Source of the DNA: Gordionus sp. m RMFG-2023
Taxonomy: Eukaryota; Nematomorpha; Gordioida; Chordodea; Parachordodidae
Direction of reading: 5' to 3'
NCBI RefSeq assembly: GCF_954871325.1
Contig: NC_088775.1
Location: 47,345,561-47,409,560 of the forward strand
Length of the DNA: 64,000 nt
Below, piece after piece: positions 11,250 to 22,392 of this stretch. The notes below the pieces were generated by a model. The model searched no databases and was not told where the DNA came from. It saw nothing but the letters and a program-made list of their open reading frames with translations. The position numbers were made by a program, and so were the translations under genes. Numbering within the stretch: the first letter of the stretch is position 1; each line of letters starts with the position of its first letter.

Positions 11250-12475
11250 TTCTAAAATGGCTTACAAATGACGGAGTTTTACCTCCAGATACTGCTGGTG
11301 AATTGGAGATTTATAATTCAATTGATCACGACATTCTAGAACCATCTGCTACAAGAAGCTATTCTGTAATTTCTCACCATTTAAAATGGAGAAAACAGAT
11401 ACGTTATGTTATATTCTACAATCCTTTTCAATGGGGGAAATGAAGATAAAATAAAACTTGAAGACAATTTGCACAATAAAAATCCATCAGATATTTTTAA
11501 TTTTCGGCGAAGACTTATATTCCCTAATTGTAGATCAAAGTAATAATTATGCAAAACAAATGAATAGGTCTAATAGTATAACCATCCCAGATATAGAGAT
11601 TTATATTCTATTATTTACTGGATATCATTCGTTCCCACAGTAAAAGATGTATTTTCTAATAATAGTGATATTTCTATTCCAATAATCCGGAATACAATGA
11701 CCCAATTAAAATTAGTAAATTTGAAATATAATATTCAATTGACAGACAATACTAAAAATATATACATGATAAATTTTATAAAGTTAGGCCTTACAAAACC
11801 AAATTATCATAAAATATATTTTGATAATTTCTATACCTCAAAACTTTTGTCATACTTATGACAAATGGGATATTTTACAATTTCAACTGTGAGGGATAAT
11901 AGAATGGAGCATTGCAAGTTGAATCTATAAATGCTGTAGCAAAAAAGAAAGAGGATATTATGATTATAGGTTTGAAAAATTAAACGAAATATTTATAGTT
12001 CGTTGGAATTATAATACAGTGGTGACGAGGTATTTTAAGAAAATATCTTCTAAAATAAAAATTCCCCAACCAAATATGATCACTGCTTATAACAAACACA
12101 TGGGCGGAGTTGATCAGTGTGATAATCCCATATCTACTATAGAATAAAAAGAGAGAAAAAAGAGCGGTGGCCAATATTCACAAATTTTATCGATGTAGCT
12201 TTGGTAAATTCGTGTAAAATTTGGAAATTCATGAAACAAGATGAGAAGAGATTGCTTGCATTTAGGCGAGAAGTTACTACTTCCTTTGAATACCAATAAA
12301 AATTGAAAAAGATTTAAGTACAGACAAGCCAGTTTGCATTATAGAGCGAAAACCCTGATTCATCTGGAAATTATTTATTCAAAATTATAGATGGAAAGAC
12401 GTAGATGCAGATATTGCCATACGCACTCAAAATATATGTGTCAAACATGTCAAATCACACTTCATACTAAATGTT
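11250..12475 (+). pseudogene. piggyBac transposase remnant
   Basis: Plus-strand pieces follow piggyBac order. There is an acidic N-terminal part (TAGELEIYNSIDHDILEPS, about 11290-11350). Next come a block with LIVDQSNNYAKQMN and IPDIEIYILLFTGYH (11515-11635), then IYFDNFYTSKLLSYL near 11815 with GYFTISTVRDNRMEHC near 11870. VRWNYNTVVTRYFKK lies near 12000, and YNKHMGGVDQCDNP, the diagnostic MGGVD motif, near 12090-12130. A C-terminal cysteine-rich zinc-binding module (RRCRYCHTHSKYMCQTC) lies near 12390-12450. Several frame changes and stops make it non-functional. The DNF and MGGVDqcD blocks include two of the family's catalytic aspartate positions. Coverage is almost full length. Confidence 0.85.
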
Positions 12476-12588
12476 TCAGGATTTTTATAATATATAAACA
12501 TTTTCTCGTTTTTATTATAAATTACAAAAAAAAAGAATAAAGATTTCTCTTGTTTTTTGATCTTATTATACATAATTTTTTATCTTTT

Positions 12589-12759
12589 TTAACCTCTTAA
12601 TGGTTAACGGTGCAGATATGCACCAGGCTAGATTTTCTATTTAGGATCATTTTTTTCTGCTGATTTTTTTAGAATATCATATTTGAGCATTAATCAATAT
12701 AATTTTAAAAAATTGAGAATTTTTATCCACTAGAAAAATCTTGATCATTAATAGGTTAA
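12589..12759. mobile_element. piggyBac-type MITE, copy 1
   Basis: A 171-bp unit bounded by TTAA at 12589-12592 and 12756-12759. Imperfect terminal inverted repeats are TTAACCTCTTAATGGTTAA on the left and TTAACCTATTAATGATCAA on the right, read inward. A near-copy of the GGTGCATATATGCACC palindrome lies at 12609. It closely matches the MITE at 37188-37357. It sits where the LINE 12770-16029 loses its 3' end, so it probably inserted into that LINE; alternatively it is the right end of the neighbouring piggyBac relic. Confidence 0.75.
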
Positions 12760-12769
12760 AGGAGTATAA

Positions 12770-13705
12770 CCTATTAATGGCATCAATAACGAGGCTATTG
12801 TTACTATGGTTTCTCAAAATATGGGCAAAGAAAGTAAGACGCTTCTTTTTTAAAGACACGTGAACTTGGGTATGGTTAGACATCTTCCAAAGGTTTTCAT
12901 TTTAGATAATATTAGGGTAGAAAATTCCATTTATTATTCTCAGGCATTTATTTACAAACGTTTGTAATTTCCTAGTTTCGGTCTTGGTAATCTCCCATGT
13001 ATCACCGCCATAAAAGAGAATCGGGATGATGGTTGAGTTGAAAATACGGAGTCTTGTGAATACGGATATCTCTCTAGCTTTCCACAGTTTAAAAAATTTA
13101 TAAAAAGCCGCCCTAGCATCATATATACGAATTTTTAGTTCCTCTTTGCAACTACCTTTATTGTCAATGGTTACACCTAGATATTTAAAGGATTTCACCA
13201 CCTTAACCAACTTTCCCCCAACCACCAAATTATTCAGAAGAGGCGCCTGAGACAAGGGCATTATCACTGTTTTATCAAAGTTTATATCCAAGCCAACCTT
13301 AAAACTAAAGGAGTTCAATATAGAGATCAAGTTTTGGGTTTCTTCCAAACTTTTTGTTATCAATACTATGTCATCAGCATAACATATCACCCTATTTTCC
13401 AAAAAGAACGACTGACTGGACCTTAATTCTAAGAGATTCGCAGTAGCCAGCGTATCTACTATAATTTTATTCATAAGTATAAAAAACAATAGCGGGGAAA
13501 GAACACACCCTTGTTTTACCCCTTTCTTTGTCCTAAAAGATGAAGAAACCTAACTATTGATTTTTAAGGAGGCAAAAAGACTACTATAATGTGTTTTAAG
13601 GATCCTTATAATATTAGAGTCAATGCCATATTCGGTTAAAATCTTCCAAAGCGCATCATGGTTAACATTATCAAAAACACGTTTAAGGTCGACAGCGTCT
13701 ACATG
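12770..13705 (-). pseudogene. LINE reverse transcriptase, C-terminal half (motif A to thumb)
   Basis: Reading down the minus strand from 13705: VDLKRVFDNVNHDALW (motif A), then KKGVKQGCVLSPLLFFILMNK (motif B region), then CYADDIVLITKS (motif C, with the YADD catalytic aspartates) near 13380. FKYLGVTIDNKGSCKEE (motif E region) follows near 13170. ILFYGGDTWEITKTETRK, typical of the LINE thumb and connection, lies near 12990, and KKRLTFFAHILRNHSNNS near 12810-12850. The part 12902-13489 is a single open frame of 195 residues. The segment begins precisely at the foreign block 13706-14222 and shows at least one stop near 13545. Confidence 0.8.
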
Positions 13706-14222
13706 ACAGGATTTTCACTGGATGCAAACCCCCTTCAAAAACCTTTGCCTACCCCCCTAAAAAATCGCCGCCTGTCTCTTTATCATTATTTTCACCTATT
13801 TATTTATTGATACTCTTTTCAAAGAATTTATAAAGGATAACTTAAATTAATTTATCTCTACTACCAACTATCGATATTTTGTGAATATAAAGAATTTATT
13901 TTTTAGATAATAAATTCAATGAAAACCTCCATTATTTACAATGAATTAATTGTTATGGCATTATGAGCTTGCTAAAATATCTAAACCTTTTAAATTACAT
14001 TTAAAAGGATAGTTTATTTGGAAAACAATGTGTATGATTGTTTGCAATATATATTTGGTCGATGAATTGTATTATAATAATACTATAATAAAAGTATTAA
14101 TTTTTACAGCAATAAATTTTGTCCTATTTCATCTCAAAATTTAATAGATAACCCCCCAAAAAATTTATCCTACCCCCATTAGAGCAGCTTACCCCCTACC
14201 CCCTCAAAAAAATAGGATGCAA
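13706..14222. mobile_element. 0.5-kb insertion in the LINE, flanked by a 14-bp inverted repeat
   Basis: CAGCGTCTACATGA stands at about 13698-13711 and its inverse TCATGTAGACGCTG at about 14240-14253. Just inside, C-rich patches (CCCCCTTC and ACCCCCCTAAAAAA on the left; CCCCCAAAAAA and ACCCCCTACCCCCTC on the right) border an AT-rich core. No reading frame was seen. Two motif-A-like sequences (…IDFQR upstream, …VDLKR downstream) border it, so the junction is not a simple clean insertion; it may join two LINE copies. No target duplication could be fixed. Confidence 0.45.
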
Positions 14223-14223
14223 A

Positions 14224-15044
14224 CTGTTCCTAACCCTCCCGCTCATGTAGACGCTGAAAGTCGATAAAAATAAAGTAAAAAGGTAATTTATACTTCTCAC
14301 ATTTTGCATTATAATCTTTAAAGCTAATATTGGTTTGTTTATATTTCTACTTGGACGGTAAGTACAAATGTATTTAGACAAAAGGTTTGGTGTAGAGGAA
14401 AGAATGCGGTTTTTTAAAAGAACCATAAAAACTTTTGAAGCAATAGACATGAGAGCGATGGCTCTATAATCCTTGAATTTAGATGGATTTGGAATTTTCG
14501 AGAAGTTGCAAAAGATAATCCTATTCCAATCCGCTGGCATCATCCCAGTAAACCATATCTTGTTAAACAAAGGCAGTAAGAACCGAGAGATCGCTAAGGG
14601 AGCTGCTTTCAGATGTTCTCCTGTAATGTTATCCTTACCCGGAGATTTATTATTCCTAAGCTTCTTAATAGTGGCCACAATTTCAACCAATGAAAAGTTT
14701 GCGTCCAATTGTCCAACACTTTGACTAGTGGATGGGATTAAGGTAGGCCTCCTAGTATTAAAGACTCCCATATAGTGATCCAGCCATAACGCCATCTGTT
14801 CGTCTGGGTCAGTAATTAACTTATTATTATCCAGCCTTATAGTTGGAAGTGTCTTGAACACTTTGGCTTTACAAAAGTAATTTAGTTTCTTGTAGGCGTC
14901 GAAAGTTCTATTCTCCCTTATATCCCTCTCTATCTCAAAAGCTTTTTTAGCAATAAAAATCCTTCTATCTCTCCTTAGGAGTCTATGAATTGAGGTCCAT
15001 AAATGACCATCGCGCTCTCCTTGTAACTTGATTTGAGCTATCAT
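14224..15044 (-). pseudogene. LINE reverse transcriptase, N-terminal half
   Basis: A 282-residue open frame on the minus strand covers the linker and RT fingers. RLLRRDRRIFIAKKAFEIER is followed by LWLDHYMGVFN, then IKKLRNNKSPGKDNITGEHL (RT block 0/1), LPLFNKIWFTGMMPADWNR, and KDYRAIALMSIASKVFMVLL (block 2). All are characteristic of LINE RTs. It ends against the foreign block below 14222 at motif A. The frame immediately upstream, reaching 15199, shows a one-stop, one-frameshift linker that still reads as QSVEECWASFKNN and PPRQEWLSDDTIRMI. Confidence 0.8.
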
Positions 15045-15198
15045 GCGAATGGTGTCATCGGATAGCCATTCCTGTCTTGGTGGAGAATTGTTGATGTTAG
15101 GGAGATGATTGCAGGCATCAAACTAGTTGTTTTTGAAAGACGCCCAACATTCTTCAACAGACTGAGACTTCGATGAGGATAAGAAAGTTGCCTCCCTA

Positions 15199-16029
15199 TC
15201 ATTTAAGATTAGATCGAGCTGTAGTTGCAGGACGTTGCAGATGTGTTGCATTCCTTTTCCAGGACAGGTATCTAGGCTGGGGTTGAAGAGAAGGACGCCG
15301 AGAGTTTCCCCATAAATTTCTCACAGTAATACTGGCTCTGATTAAGTTATGATCAGAAATATTAATATTAGGCATTGCTATTACATCGATGAACCAGCTA
15401 TGAATGTTCGAGATGATAAAATCAATCTGAGATTTGGTATTATTTTTTCTGAAGGTTAGGGCGTTAGATTCGCTGTGTGAAAAGAAAGTATTTTCAACCT
15501 TGAGGTTTATACTCCTGCACATCTCCATTAACTTACTACTGTCATCACTGTTTAATTGAGAGAGGGCTGCATTCCCAATTACCCGATCTCTAATAAAGGA
15601 GTCATCTTTTCCGATCCTAGTATTTAAGTCCCCAAGGATTATCAAATTACGACTACTAGGAAGAGAGCTAACAATGTTTTCGAGGTCATCAAGGAATGTG
15701 AGCCGTTCGTTTCTTCTAGGCGGGGCACAGACATTAACTAAGATTGTTTGTCTGAAGCAGGTATTCAGGTATAGTAAACAGCATCTCTCCGAAATGGGCA
15801 CAAATTTATCCACGTATTTGCATAATCTTTTGCTGATAAAGAAAGCAACCCCCGACCAATTATTGGAAGTGGTGCCAGAACTATACATTTCAAAGTTATT
15901 AAAGGTAGCCATTTTATTATCTTTTGAGTGGGTCTCCTGTATCGCGATCACATCCATTTTTTCGTCGACCATGAGTCTTAGAAAAATCGTTAATTTACTC
16001 ATTAAACCATTAATATTAAGCGAGGACAT
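15199..16029 (-). CDS. LINE APE-type endonuclease domain
   Basis: A 276-residue open frame beginning MSSLNINGLMSKL. All signature blocks of the apurinic-endonuclease-like domain of LINEs are present. SLNINGL is the N-terminal strand with the metal-site asparagine, and AIQETH holds the catalytic glutamate (near residue 35). LVNVCAPPRRNERL precedes ILGDLNTRIGKDD with the catalytic D and N (near residue 133). TKSQIDFIISN lies near residue 196, and ISDHNLIRA is the SDH catalytic motif (near residue 220). The enzyme nicks target DNA to prime reverse transcription. By motif the domain looks intact, but it is separated from its RT by frame changes. No upstream ORF1 was recognised in 16030-18430. Confidence 0.85.
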   Translation of the reverse strand: MSSLNINGLMSKLTIFLRLMVDEKMDVIAIQETHSKDNKMATFNNFEMYSSGTTSNNWSGVAFFISKRLCKYVDKFVPISERCCLLYLNTCFRQTILVNVCAPPRRNERLTFLDDLENIVSSLPSSRNLIILGDLNTRIGKDDSFIRDRVIGNAALSQLNSDDSSKLMEMCRSINLKVENTFFSHSESNALTFRKNNTKSQIDFIISNIHSWFIDVIAMPNINISDHNLIRASITVRNLWGNSRRPSLQPQPRYLSWKRNATHLQRPATTARSNLK

Positions 16030-18429
16030 GATAAAATTTCATTTCAAACCACTCGGGCGCTATCAGATAAAAGATATGTATACAGATATATGTATAAATA
16101 TTATATAACATGATTTATTGCAAGTGGTCATAATATAGATATTATTACTTACTGTTCTGTTTAAAAAGAAAAAGGAAGAAAAAATTGACAAGGATGTCTA
16201 TAGGCTTTAACCCATCTTGGAAGAGAAAGAGTAGAAACAAAGTGAGGTAATTCAAATGCAATGCCAAGATAAGGGGGAAGAAAGTGATTGTGGGTTTATC
16301 AGTTTAAAGCAAGGATATTGTCTTAATTACCTAAAAAGGAAAGGAATAATATAAAGGTAATATCTTGGGAATTCCGATAAAAGGAAAACATATGTTAGGA
16401 AAGGAATGGTGTAAAGGAAATTTCTTGGAAATTCCGATAAAAGGAAAACATATGTTACCTAAAGGAGAGCCAATCAAAAAATAAAAAATGAATAAATAAA
16501 ATTATGAAAGAGTTTCCTAGGACTAATTTAATATAAAAGAAACCAATATATTGAAAGAAAAGATGAGGTCACCTAAGAAACTTAAAAAGAGAAAAAAAAT
16601 AAAAACGAAAAAAGATAAAGATTATTTAATACAGAAAAACAAAATAAAATTTAAAACTGTATAGAGAAAATTTACCTCCATATCTCTGTGCATATTTGGA
16701 AACCGAGTTGACATAGACATTATAATAGAAAAAGATTTAAAATTTGAAGGTAAAATACAGCTTAGCGTATAAAAAAATAAAAGTAAAACTTTACAAAATT
16801 TTTGTTTAATAGAAGACTATGGAAAAGGAAATGATTAATAAAAATAAATAAGTAAAACAATAATAAGGGGGAAAAATTCAGGGTGGGAGAACCTAAAAAT
16901 TATAAATTATACTAAGCTCTAAATAAATAAATACAAATAATAACAACAAGTTGTATAAGACATTCCCAAATAGCAAGAAAGAGAAAAATAATCATTTTAT
17001 AAAATACAAAGAATGAATGAAATAAATTGCAATTTATGCTAAACAACATCTAGTATAAATAAAATAATTATAAATATAAATCCATATTTAACAGTTTTAA
17101 TGTCACAGTATGTCTCTAGGAATTTAGGGGTAAAACAATTTTGTTAACAAAATTATTTTTAAAGTATACTTTGATAATATCCATGTTAGGAACTTCTCCC
17201 TTAACACTCAATCTTAATTGCTATGTATACCTACTGAATTAAGACTCTGGATTTTGACCCTTGCCAATAATCTTCTAAATAGCCAATGAATACCACCACA
17301 GAGTTTTTGTAACACAATCAGGTTGACCTCATATTTGATTTAAATCTATGATAATAGGTCTTTGTTTAAAAGAGTATTTATGAAGGTCTTAAAAGCATTT
17401 TAATAATTTTTTATGATAAGTGTAGGTTTTATAATTCATGTGTATATTTAATAGTTCATTTCTAAAATTATTTTTATTATTATTCCAAAACTGGAGATAG
17501 AATAGATACCAAATTTTATTTTATTATTTTAAGAAATATTATTCTATTCTCCAAATAACTTTTCTTTAAATCCAAAAAATTTATTGAATAATAATTAAAT
17601 AAAATTTTATTTAGCTGCGTCCAAATGTTTTTAAAAAATCCTTAAAATTTTTACAAATTAATAACAACAATTTGGACACATTTAAGTTTTTAAAAAATTA
17701 AAATATTCAAAATGTTTGATATGATTCAATTATTAGTTATTTATTAAAAGATATGTAAATATTTAATTGTATTTATTATTATATATTACCTTTCAGTTAT
17801 TAAACTTTGTACGAACCTATTATTTGATAATGGTTATATTTAAATTTTATTTATATGCTTAATAAATAAATATATGAAATAATTGTATCAATATTTAATA
17901 AGCAGTTGGAAAACCAATTATAACTTTTATTGAAAGATGATTTTTTCATAAAATATATATAAATTATTATATTTGAGTTTTATAATAAAATTATATTATA
18001 AATGATATAATATCTTTTAAGAGTAAGAATAGGAATATTTTTATTAGTAACTATAGGGTTTTCATTTTCTTTGTTGGCATTATCTTGATCTAGCTATTAT
18101 TCAATAATAAATATCAAATAATAGTAATATAATGTACAGAATCATTGGATATAGGAATAGCAATTTCATTAAGGTATGATGCAGTTAATTTTATATACAA
18201 ATATAAAATAATACTGTTCGATTCCTAAAATAAAAAACTATTTTATATTTTTGCCTTTTAATATTTTACATTTGTTTGTGTCAATTTAAAACATGACTCA
18301 AAATATTGAGTCATATCATCAATATTTTCTTTTAACCATATATATTGTTTGACATATAGTAGATCCTTATTTTCCAGCACCTTTTAATGTTAAGATCTGA
18401 GTTATTGTAGTATATTTATTGTATGGTTT
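16030..18429. other. 2.4 kb AT-rich without gene; one 60-bp tandem duplication
   Basis: No coding motif on either strand. A direct repeat of about 60 bp (GGAATTCCGATAAAAGG-like core, ending AAAACATATGTTA) occurs twice in tandem at about 16339-16396 and 16400-16457. The part next to the LINE may be its 5' untranslated region. Confidence 0.4.
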
Positions 18430-19330
18430 AAGAGAAAATTGACAGATATTCCAAGTATATTTTATTTCAGTTCTCAAATACCTAAATTATTATGGTCTTT
18501 GGCAGGTTTGAGAAAATTTTCCCAAATGCGAGGACCTGGCTTGGGAATTTTTTTTTTAATATTAGGCATAGGTGTAATGTTTAACACAGAATATATATAT
18601 GACCCTCAGGTAAAAGCTAATTTAAGTATATTTTTAATCAAAAAATAGTATTCACACTTAGTCTAAATGAGTTGGCCTTAGTCTGAAGTAGGGGTGAGCT
18701 GGGTTAAGATAGAATAAAAAATAGATATGGTTTTTAGCGATTTTCCTATCTCCAGGTTTGGGAAAAAAATTTGAAAATTACTATGGGTTGGCCAGGCTTA
18801 AGAAAATTTTTTATAAAATTATTATAAGTTGGACTGGGCTTGGAAAATATTTTTATAAATTATATTGGGCTGGGCTTGGGGAAAATTATGAGCTTGGACG
18901 TTTGATAATTTTTTATTATTAATTATGGGTCAGACATTAGCCTAAAACAAGTTATTTTGCAGGCCTGGACTTGGCCTGATCAAAAAACCAAGGCCCATGA
19001 AAATCTGATTTTTATTGTAATTTTAAATTCATTATGATTATTTAAATGTTTTATTTCAATTCTCAACTACCAAAATTATTATGATCATTCATTGGGCTTG
19101 GAAGAATTTTTCAAAATTATGGCTTTGTACTTTGCCTGGGAATTTTTTTTAATATTAGGTATAAATGATCAGTAATATTTAACATATTGGTATTATCAAG
19201 TAAAGCTTTAAATTTATTCTTACTCAAACCATAGTATTTAGAATTAGTTTTAATGGATTGAATATGGCCTGAAGGGGAGAGGGGGTAAAAAGAATAAAAA
19301 TTGGATATTATTTTCAAATAACAGGTAACA
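18430..19330 (+). repeat. Two tandem copies of the GGGCTTGG-type repeat
   Basis: From 18470 to 19020 runs a sequence with words like ATTATGGTC, GGCTTGGGAAAATTTT and GGCCTGGACTTGGCC. It ends in GGCCCATGAAAATCTGAT, a worn form of the hAT terminus seen at 20646. The same opening motif starts again at about 19030 (TCAACTACCAAAATTATTATG). The unit is the reverse complement of the repeat at 2740-3400. The open frame at 18439-18648 has no motif and is probably chance. Confidence 0.5.
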
Positions 19331-19905
19331 TCTAGCATAAATATAACTAAAAAATTCTCATTCCCCGTCATTTTTGACGGGCTATCTAGTATATATTATA
19401 TTTCACACTTTGGTAGAATTTAGGACATCGTGATATTTGGAATAGTTATTTTGCTCATAACAGCCATCTCTTTCTTTGTTTGGCAATGATAGATTAACCA
19501 TAATTTGTTCAGCTAATAAGAGATTAAGATAGGGCCTGTTTTTTAAAATAAAAACAAAATATAAATATAAAAAATAATAATGCACTGAACCTGCATAGGA
19601 GTCAATATTAGTATCAACTCTCTAGGAATTGCGGAATTATCTTCAGATATTGATAAAGCTAATCTAAAATGTAATTTTATCGTTTTTTAAAAATTTATTG
19701 ACTTTAAAAAAATAATATATACTTTTTTTATCCAGTTTTTAAAATTTTTTTTATTTACGTTTAAAAATAAATAAATAAATACATATCGATGACATGACGT
19801 AGCGATGTCTTGATGTAGTGATGACGTAGCGAGGACATCGGAAAATTATAATATAGAGTATGCATCTTATCTATATAAATATATGGAATATTGCCGCAAA
19901 CAATC
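19331..19905. other. AT-rich flank, nothing recognised
   Basis: A short repetition of GATGACGTAGCGATG-like words lies near 19785-19845. No gene was seen. The last five bases, CAATC, are the target duplication of the LTR element that follows. Confidence 0.4.
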
Positions 19906-20221
19906 TGTTGAATAGTCAAATTCTTAATCTTAAACAAAATTTCAATTTACCTATAATATTATTTCTATTTTTATAAAAAAAACTTATTGTGTATTCATAT
20001 TTTATTTTTACTTTGTATAAAGTTTATTTTATATTTTATTATGGCTATTCAAAATTGAATGGATCTTAATTTTATTTTCATAAAACTATCTTATATTTTT
20101 TATTCAAATTATAAAAGATTATTTTGTATATATACTAGCGAAACATTTCTAAGAGAAAAAAAATGTTTGAGATAACTTAAAATAAATATTTATACATTTG
20201 AATTTCTCTCCTAATTCTACA
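19906..20221 (+). repeat. 5' LTR of the 19906-27543 element
   Basis: 316 bp, beginning TGTTGAATAGTC and ending CCTAATTCTACA. It aligns over its full length with the LTR at 27256 apart from point differences and short indels, including an extra piece of about 30 bp near 20130. Preceded by CAATC. Confidence 0.9.
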
Positions 20222-20928
20222 TGATGTCCCGAGTGAGGTACCGATAAAAAACACTCATCCGTCTCACAAATTTTTTTTCATATTTAATGGAAAATTTTGT
20301 ATTTTAAATGATGTTGACTTTATCCAATTGATTTGTATTTTTATTCAATTATAAAACAATGTGTCTTATTATGAAATTTAATAAATATTAATAAAATTTG
20401 TTTTTATGGATGATAAATTAAAAGCTTTACAGAGCTTCCATACAAATTTCAAATAAATGGGGATATTAATAATTTTTACATAGACCGAGTTAATTACTAA
20501 TAGCACATCAAATGACTATTAAGATTAATATATTACTTTATTATTTAACAGATGATGTGTACGACAAAATTAGATCTATATGCTCAGACATTGAAATTTT
20601 GGACCTTAATTTAATAATAAAAACTTAGATATTTGGTACCTAGACTAGAGACCTTCATGGGCCGGGCTTGGGCCTAATTATAAATTTTCTAGCAGGCCTG
20701 GGCTGGGCTTGGGTTTGTTGGAAATTTTTGCAATAGGGCTTGGGCCGGGCTTGGGCCTAAATTTTTAAATTCAAATTTAGCTTATTTTAAGGATATTTAA
20801 TAGGACAAATATAACAAATCATTCTGATTTTATTAGCGTTATTTATCAAATTTTCTATACACCTTGGGAGAGTATATATTTTTTAAATCGGAAATTGGTA
20901 TAATTTTACTTAACTTAACACAACGGCC

Positions 20929-21336
20929 TTGGCACGAAACAGCGAAAATCAGGGAATATTCCCAAAAATGTTCCCAGATCTTTTTAGCTATATAATATTT
21001 TTAGCTTCATCCTCCTTATTGGATATGTCTTCATGGGAGGATGATACAATACTTCATAATGAGACGGATGCTGATGAGATTAATTTATATATGGATATTC
21101 AGCTAAATGAAGAGGATATCAACTATGACTGCATCCTAGATTGGTGGAAGAAGAATGAAAAAATCTTGCCAAAATTGGCAAGATTAGCCAAAAAAATTCA
21201 TGCAATCCCAGCATCTAATGTTTCCAGTGAACGGAATTTCAGTACTATTGGAAGGGTTATGGAAGAAAGAAGAACAAATTTAAATAACGAAATTGTAGAT
21301 AATATATTTTTTTTAAATGATAATTTGAAAATATAA
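20929..21336 (+). pseudogene. hAT transposase C-terminal (dimerisation) domain in the outer element
   Basis: A 135-residue open frame. The C-terminal half, ILDWWKKNEKILPKLARLAK then IPASNVSSERNFSTIGRVM, matches the hAT C-terminal dimerisation region (consensus W-W---yP-L--lA---l-ip-sSs-SER-FS-ag---). The first 60 residues carry no catalytic motif; the DDE domain and BED finger are absent. The frame is surprisingly well preserved. The inverted copy lies at about 21640-22104, where an open frame covers only its N-terminal part (21883-22104, minus strand). Confidence 0.85.
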
Positions 21337-21424
21337 ATTAAAATTTTGTTTATATCATTTATTAATATTATATATATATTATTACTAAATAAAATATTAT
21401 ATTTCTATTAGTATTACTTCAGCA

Positions 21425-22392
21425 TAGAGACCTTCATGGGCCTAGATTTTAGGACCAAGCCCGGCCCGGCCCGTTTTTAATATTTAAAAAAATTCCCAAG
21501 CCCGCCCCAAGCCCGCTATGATATTTAAAAAATTTCCCTAGCCCGGCCCAAGCCCATAAAATTATTTTATGTATACTTAACTTATGCTGAAGTAATACTA
21601 ATAGAAATATAATATTTTATTTAGTAATAATATATATATATAATATTAATAAATGATATAAACAAAATTTTAATTTATGTTTTCAAATTATCATTTAAAA
21701 ATAATATATTATCTACAATTTCGTTATTTAAATTTGTTCTTCTTTCTTCAATAATCCTTCCAATAGTACTGAAATTCCTTTCACTGGAAACATTAAATGC
21801 TGGGATTGCATGAATTTTTTTGGCTAATCTTGCCATTTTTGGCTAATTTTCCCAATTTTGGCAAGATTTTTTCATTCTTCTTTCACCAATCTAGGATGCA
21901 GTCATCATAGTTGATATCCTCTTCATTTAGCTGAATATCCATATATAAATTAATCTCATCAGCATCCGTCTCATTATGAAGTATTGTATCATCCTCCCAT
22001 GAAGACATATCCAATAATGAGGATGAAGCTAAAAATATTATATACCTAAAAAGATTTGGGAACATTTTTGTGAATATTCCCTGATTTTCGCTGTTTCGTG
22101 CCAAGGCCGTTGTGATAAGTTAAGTAAAATTATACCAATTTCCGATTTAAAAAATATATACTCTCCCAAGGTGTATAGAAAATTTGATAAATAACACTAA
22201 TAAAATCAGAATGATTTGTTATATTTGTCCTATTAAATATCCTTAAAATAAGCTAAATTTGAATTTAAAAATTTAGGCCCAAGCCCGGCCCAAGCCCTAT
22301 TGCAAAAATTTCCAACAAACCCAAGCCCGGCCCAGGCCCGCTAGAAAATTTATAATTAGGCCCAAGCCCGGCCCGGCCCAGGAAGGTCTCTA
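21425..22392 (-). mobile_element. Inner hAT element, same family, opposite orientation
   Basis: 968 bp from TAGAGACCTTCATGGGCC at 21425 to GGAAGGTCTCTA ending at 22392. Flanks CTTCAGCA (21417-21424) and TTTCAGCA (22393-22400) form an 8-bp duplication with one mismatch. Its own sequence contains the uninterrupted equivalent of the site into which it jumped (TTATGCTGAAGTAATA near 21584-21600). The pre-insertion site is therefore visible inside the same locus. Confidence 0.88.

Larger units (their letters stand above)
8230..12588 (+). mobile_element. piggyBac-family transposon relic split by a hAT insertion
   Basis: A dead piggyBac transposase lies at about 11250-12475. On its left, at 8263-8278, is the 16-bp palindrome GGTGCATATATGCACC, which in the related MITEs (12589-12759, 37188-37357) sits about 20 bp inside a TTAA terminus. 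This marks the left end of the element near 8236-8263. Immediately inside it the foldback hAT 8285-10679 has inserted, duplicating CCGTTAAC. The right end is uncertain: it is either just before 12589 or shared with the MITE that ends at TTAA 12756-12759. The stretch 10690-11249 between the hAT and the coding remnant is AT-rich with a C-rich patch near 10905 and no motif. Confidence 0.6.
12770..16029 (-). mobile_element. APE-type LINE, nearly full coding span, interrupted
   Basis: On the minus strand an endonuclease domain (15199-16029) is followed by a linker and a reverse transcriptase (15044 down to about 12770). A foreign 0.5-kb block at 13706-14222 breaks the RT at motif A. The 3' end runs into the MITE at 12589-12759 and no poly(A) is visible. 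Frame changes lie between endonuclease and RT (near 15225 and 15125) and around 13545. The clade is not certain: APE endonuclease plus the C-terminal YGGDTWEITK and AHILR motifs fit the RTE/CR1/Jockey range. Confidence 0.8.

Noticed and set aside
18439-18648. 69-residue plus-strand frame
   Set aside because: Falls inside the GGGCTTGG repeat family, with no motif and no conservation in the neighbouring repeat copy.
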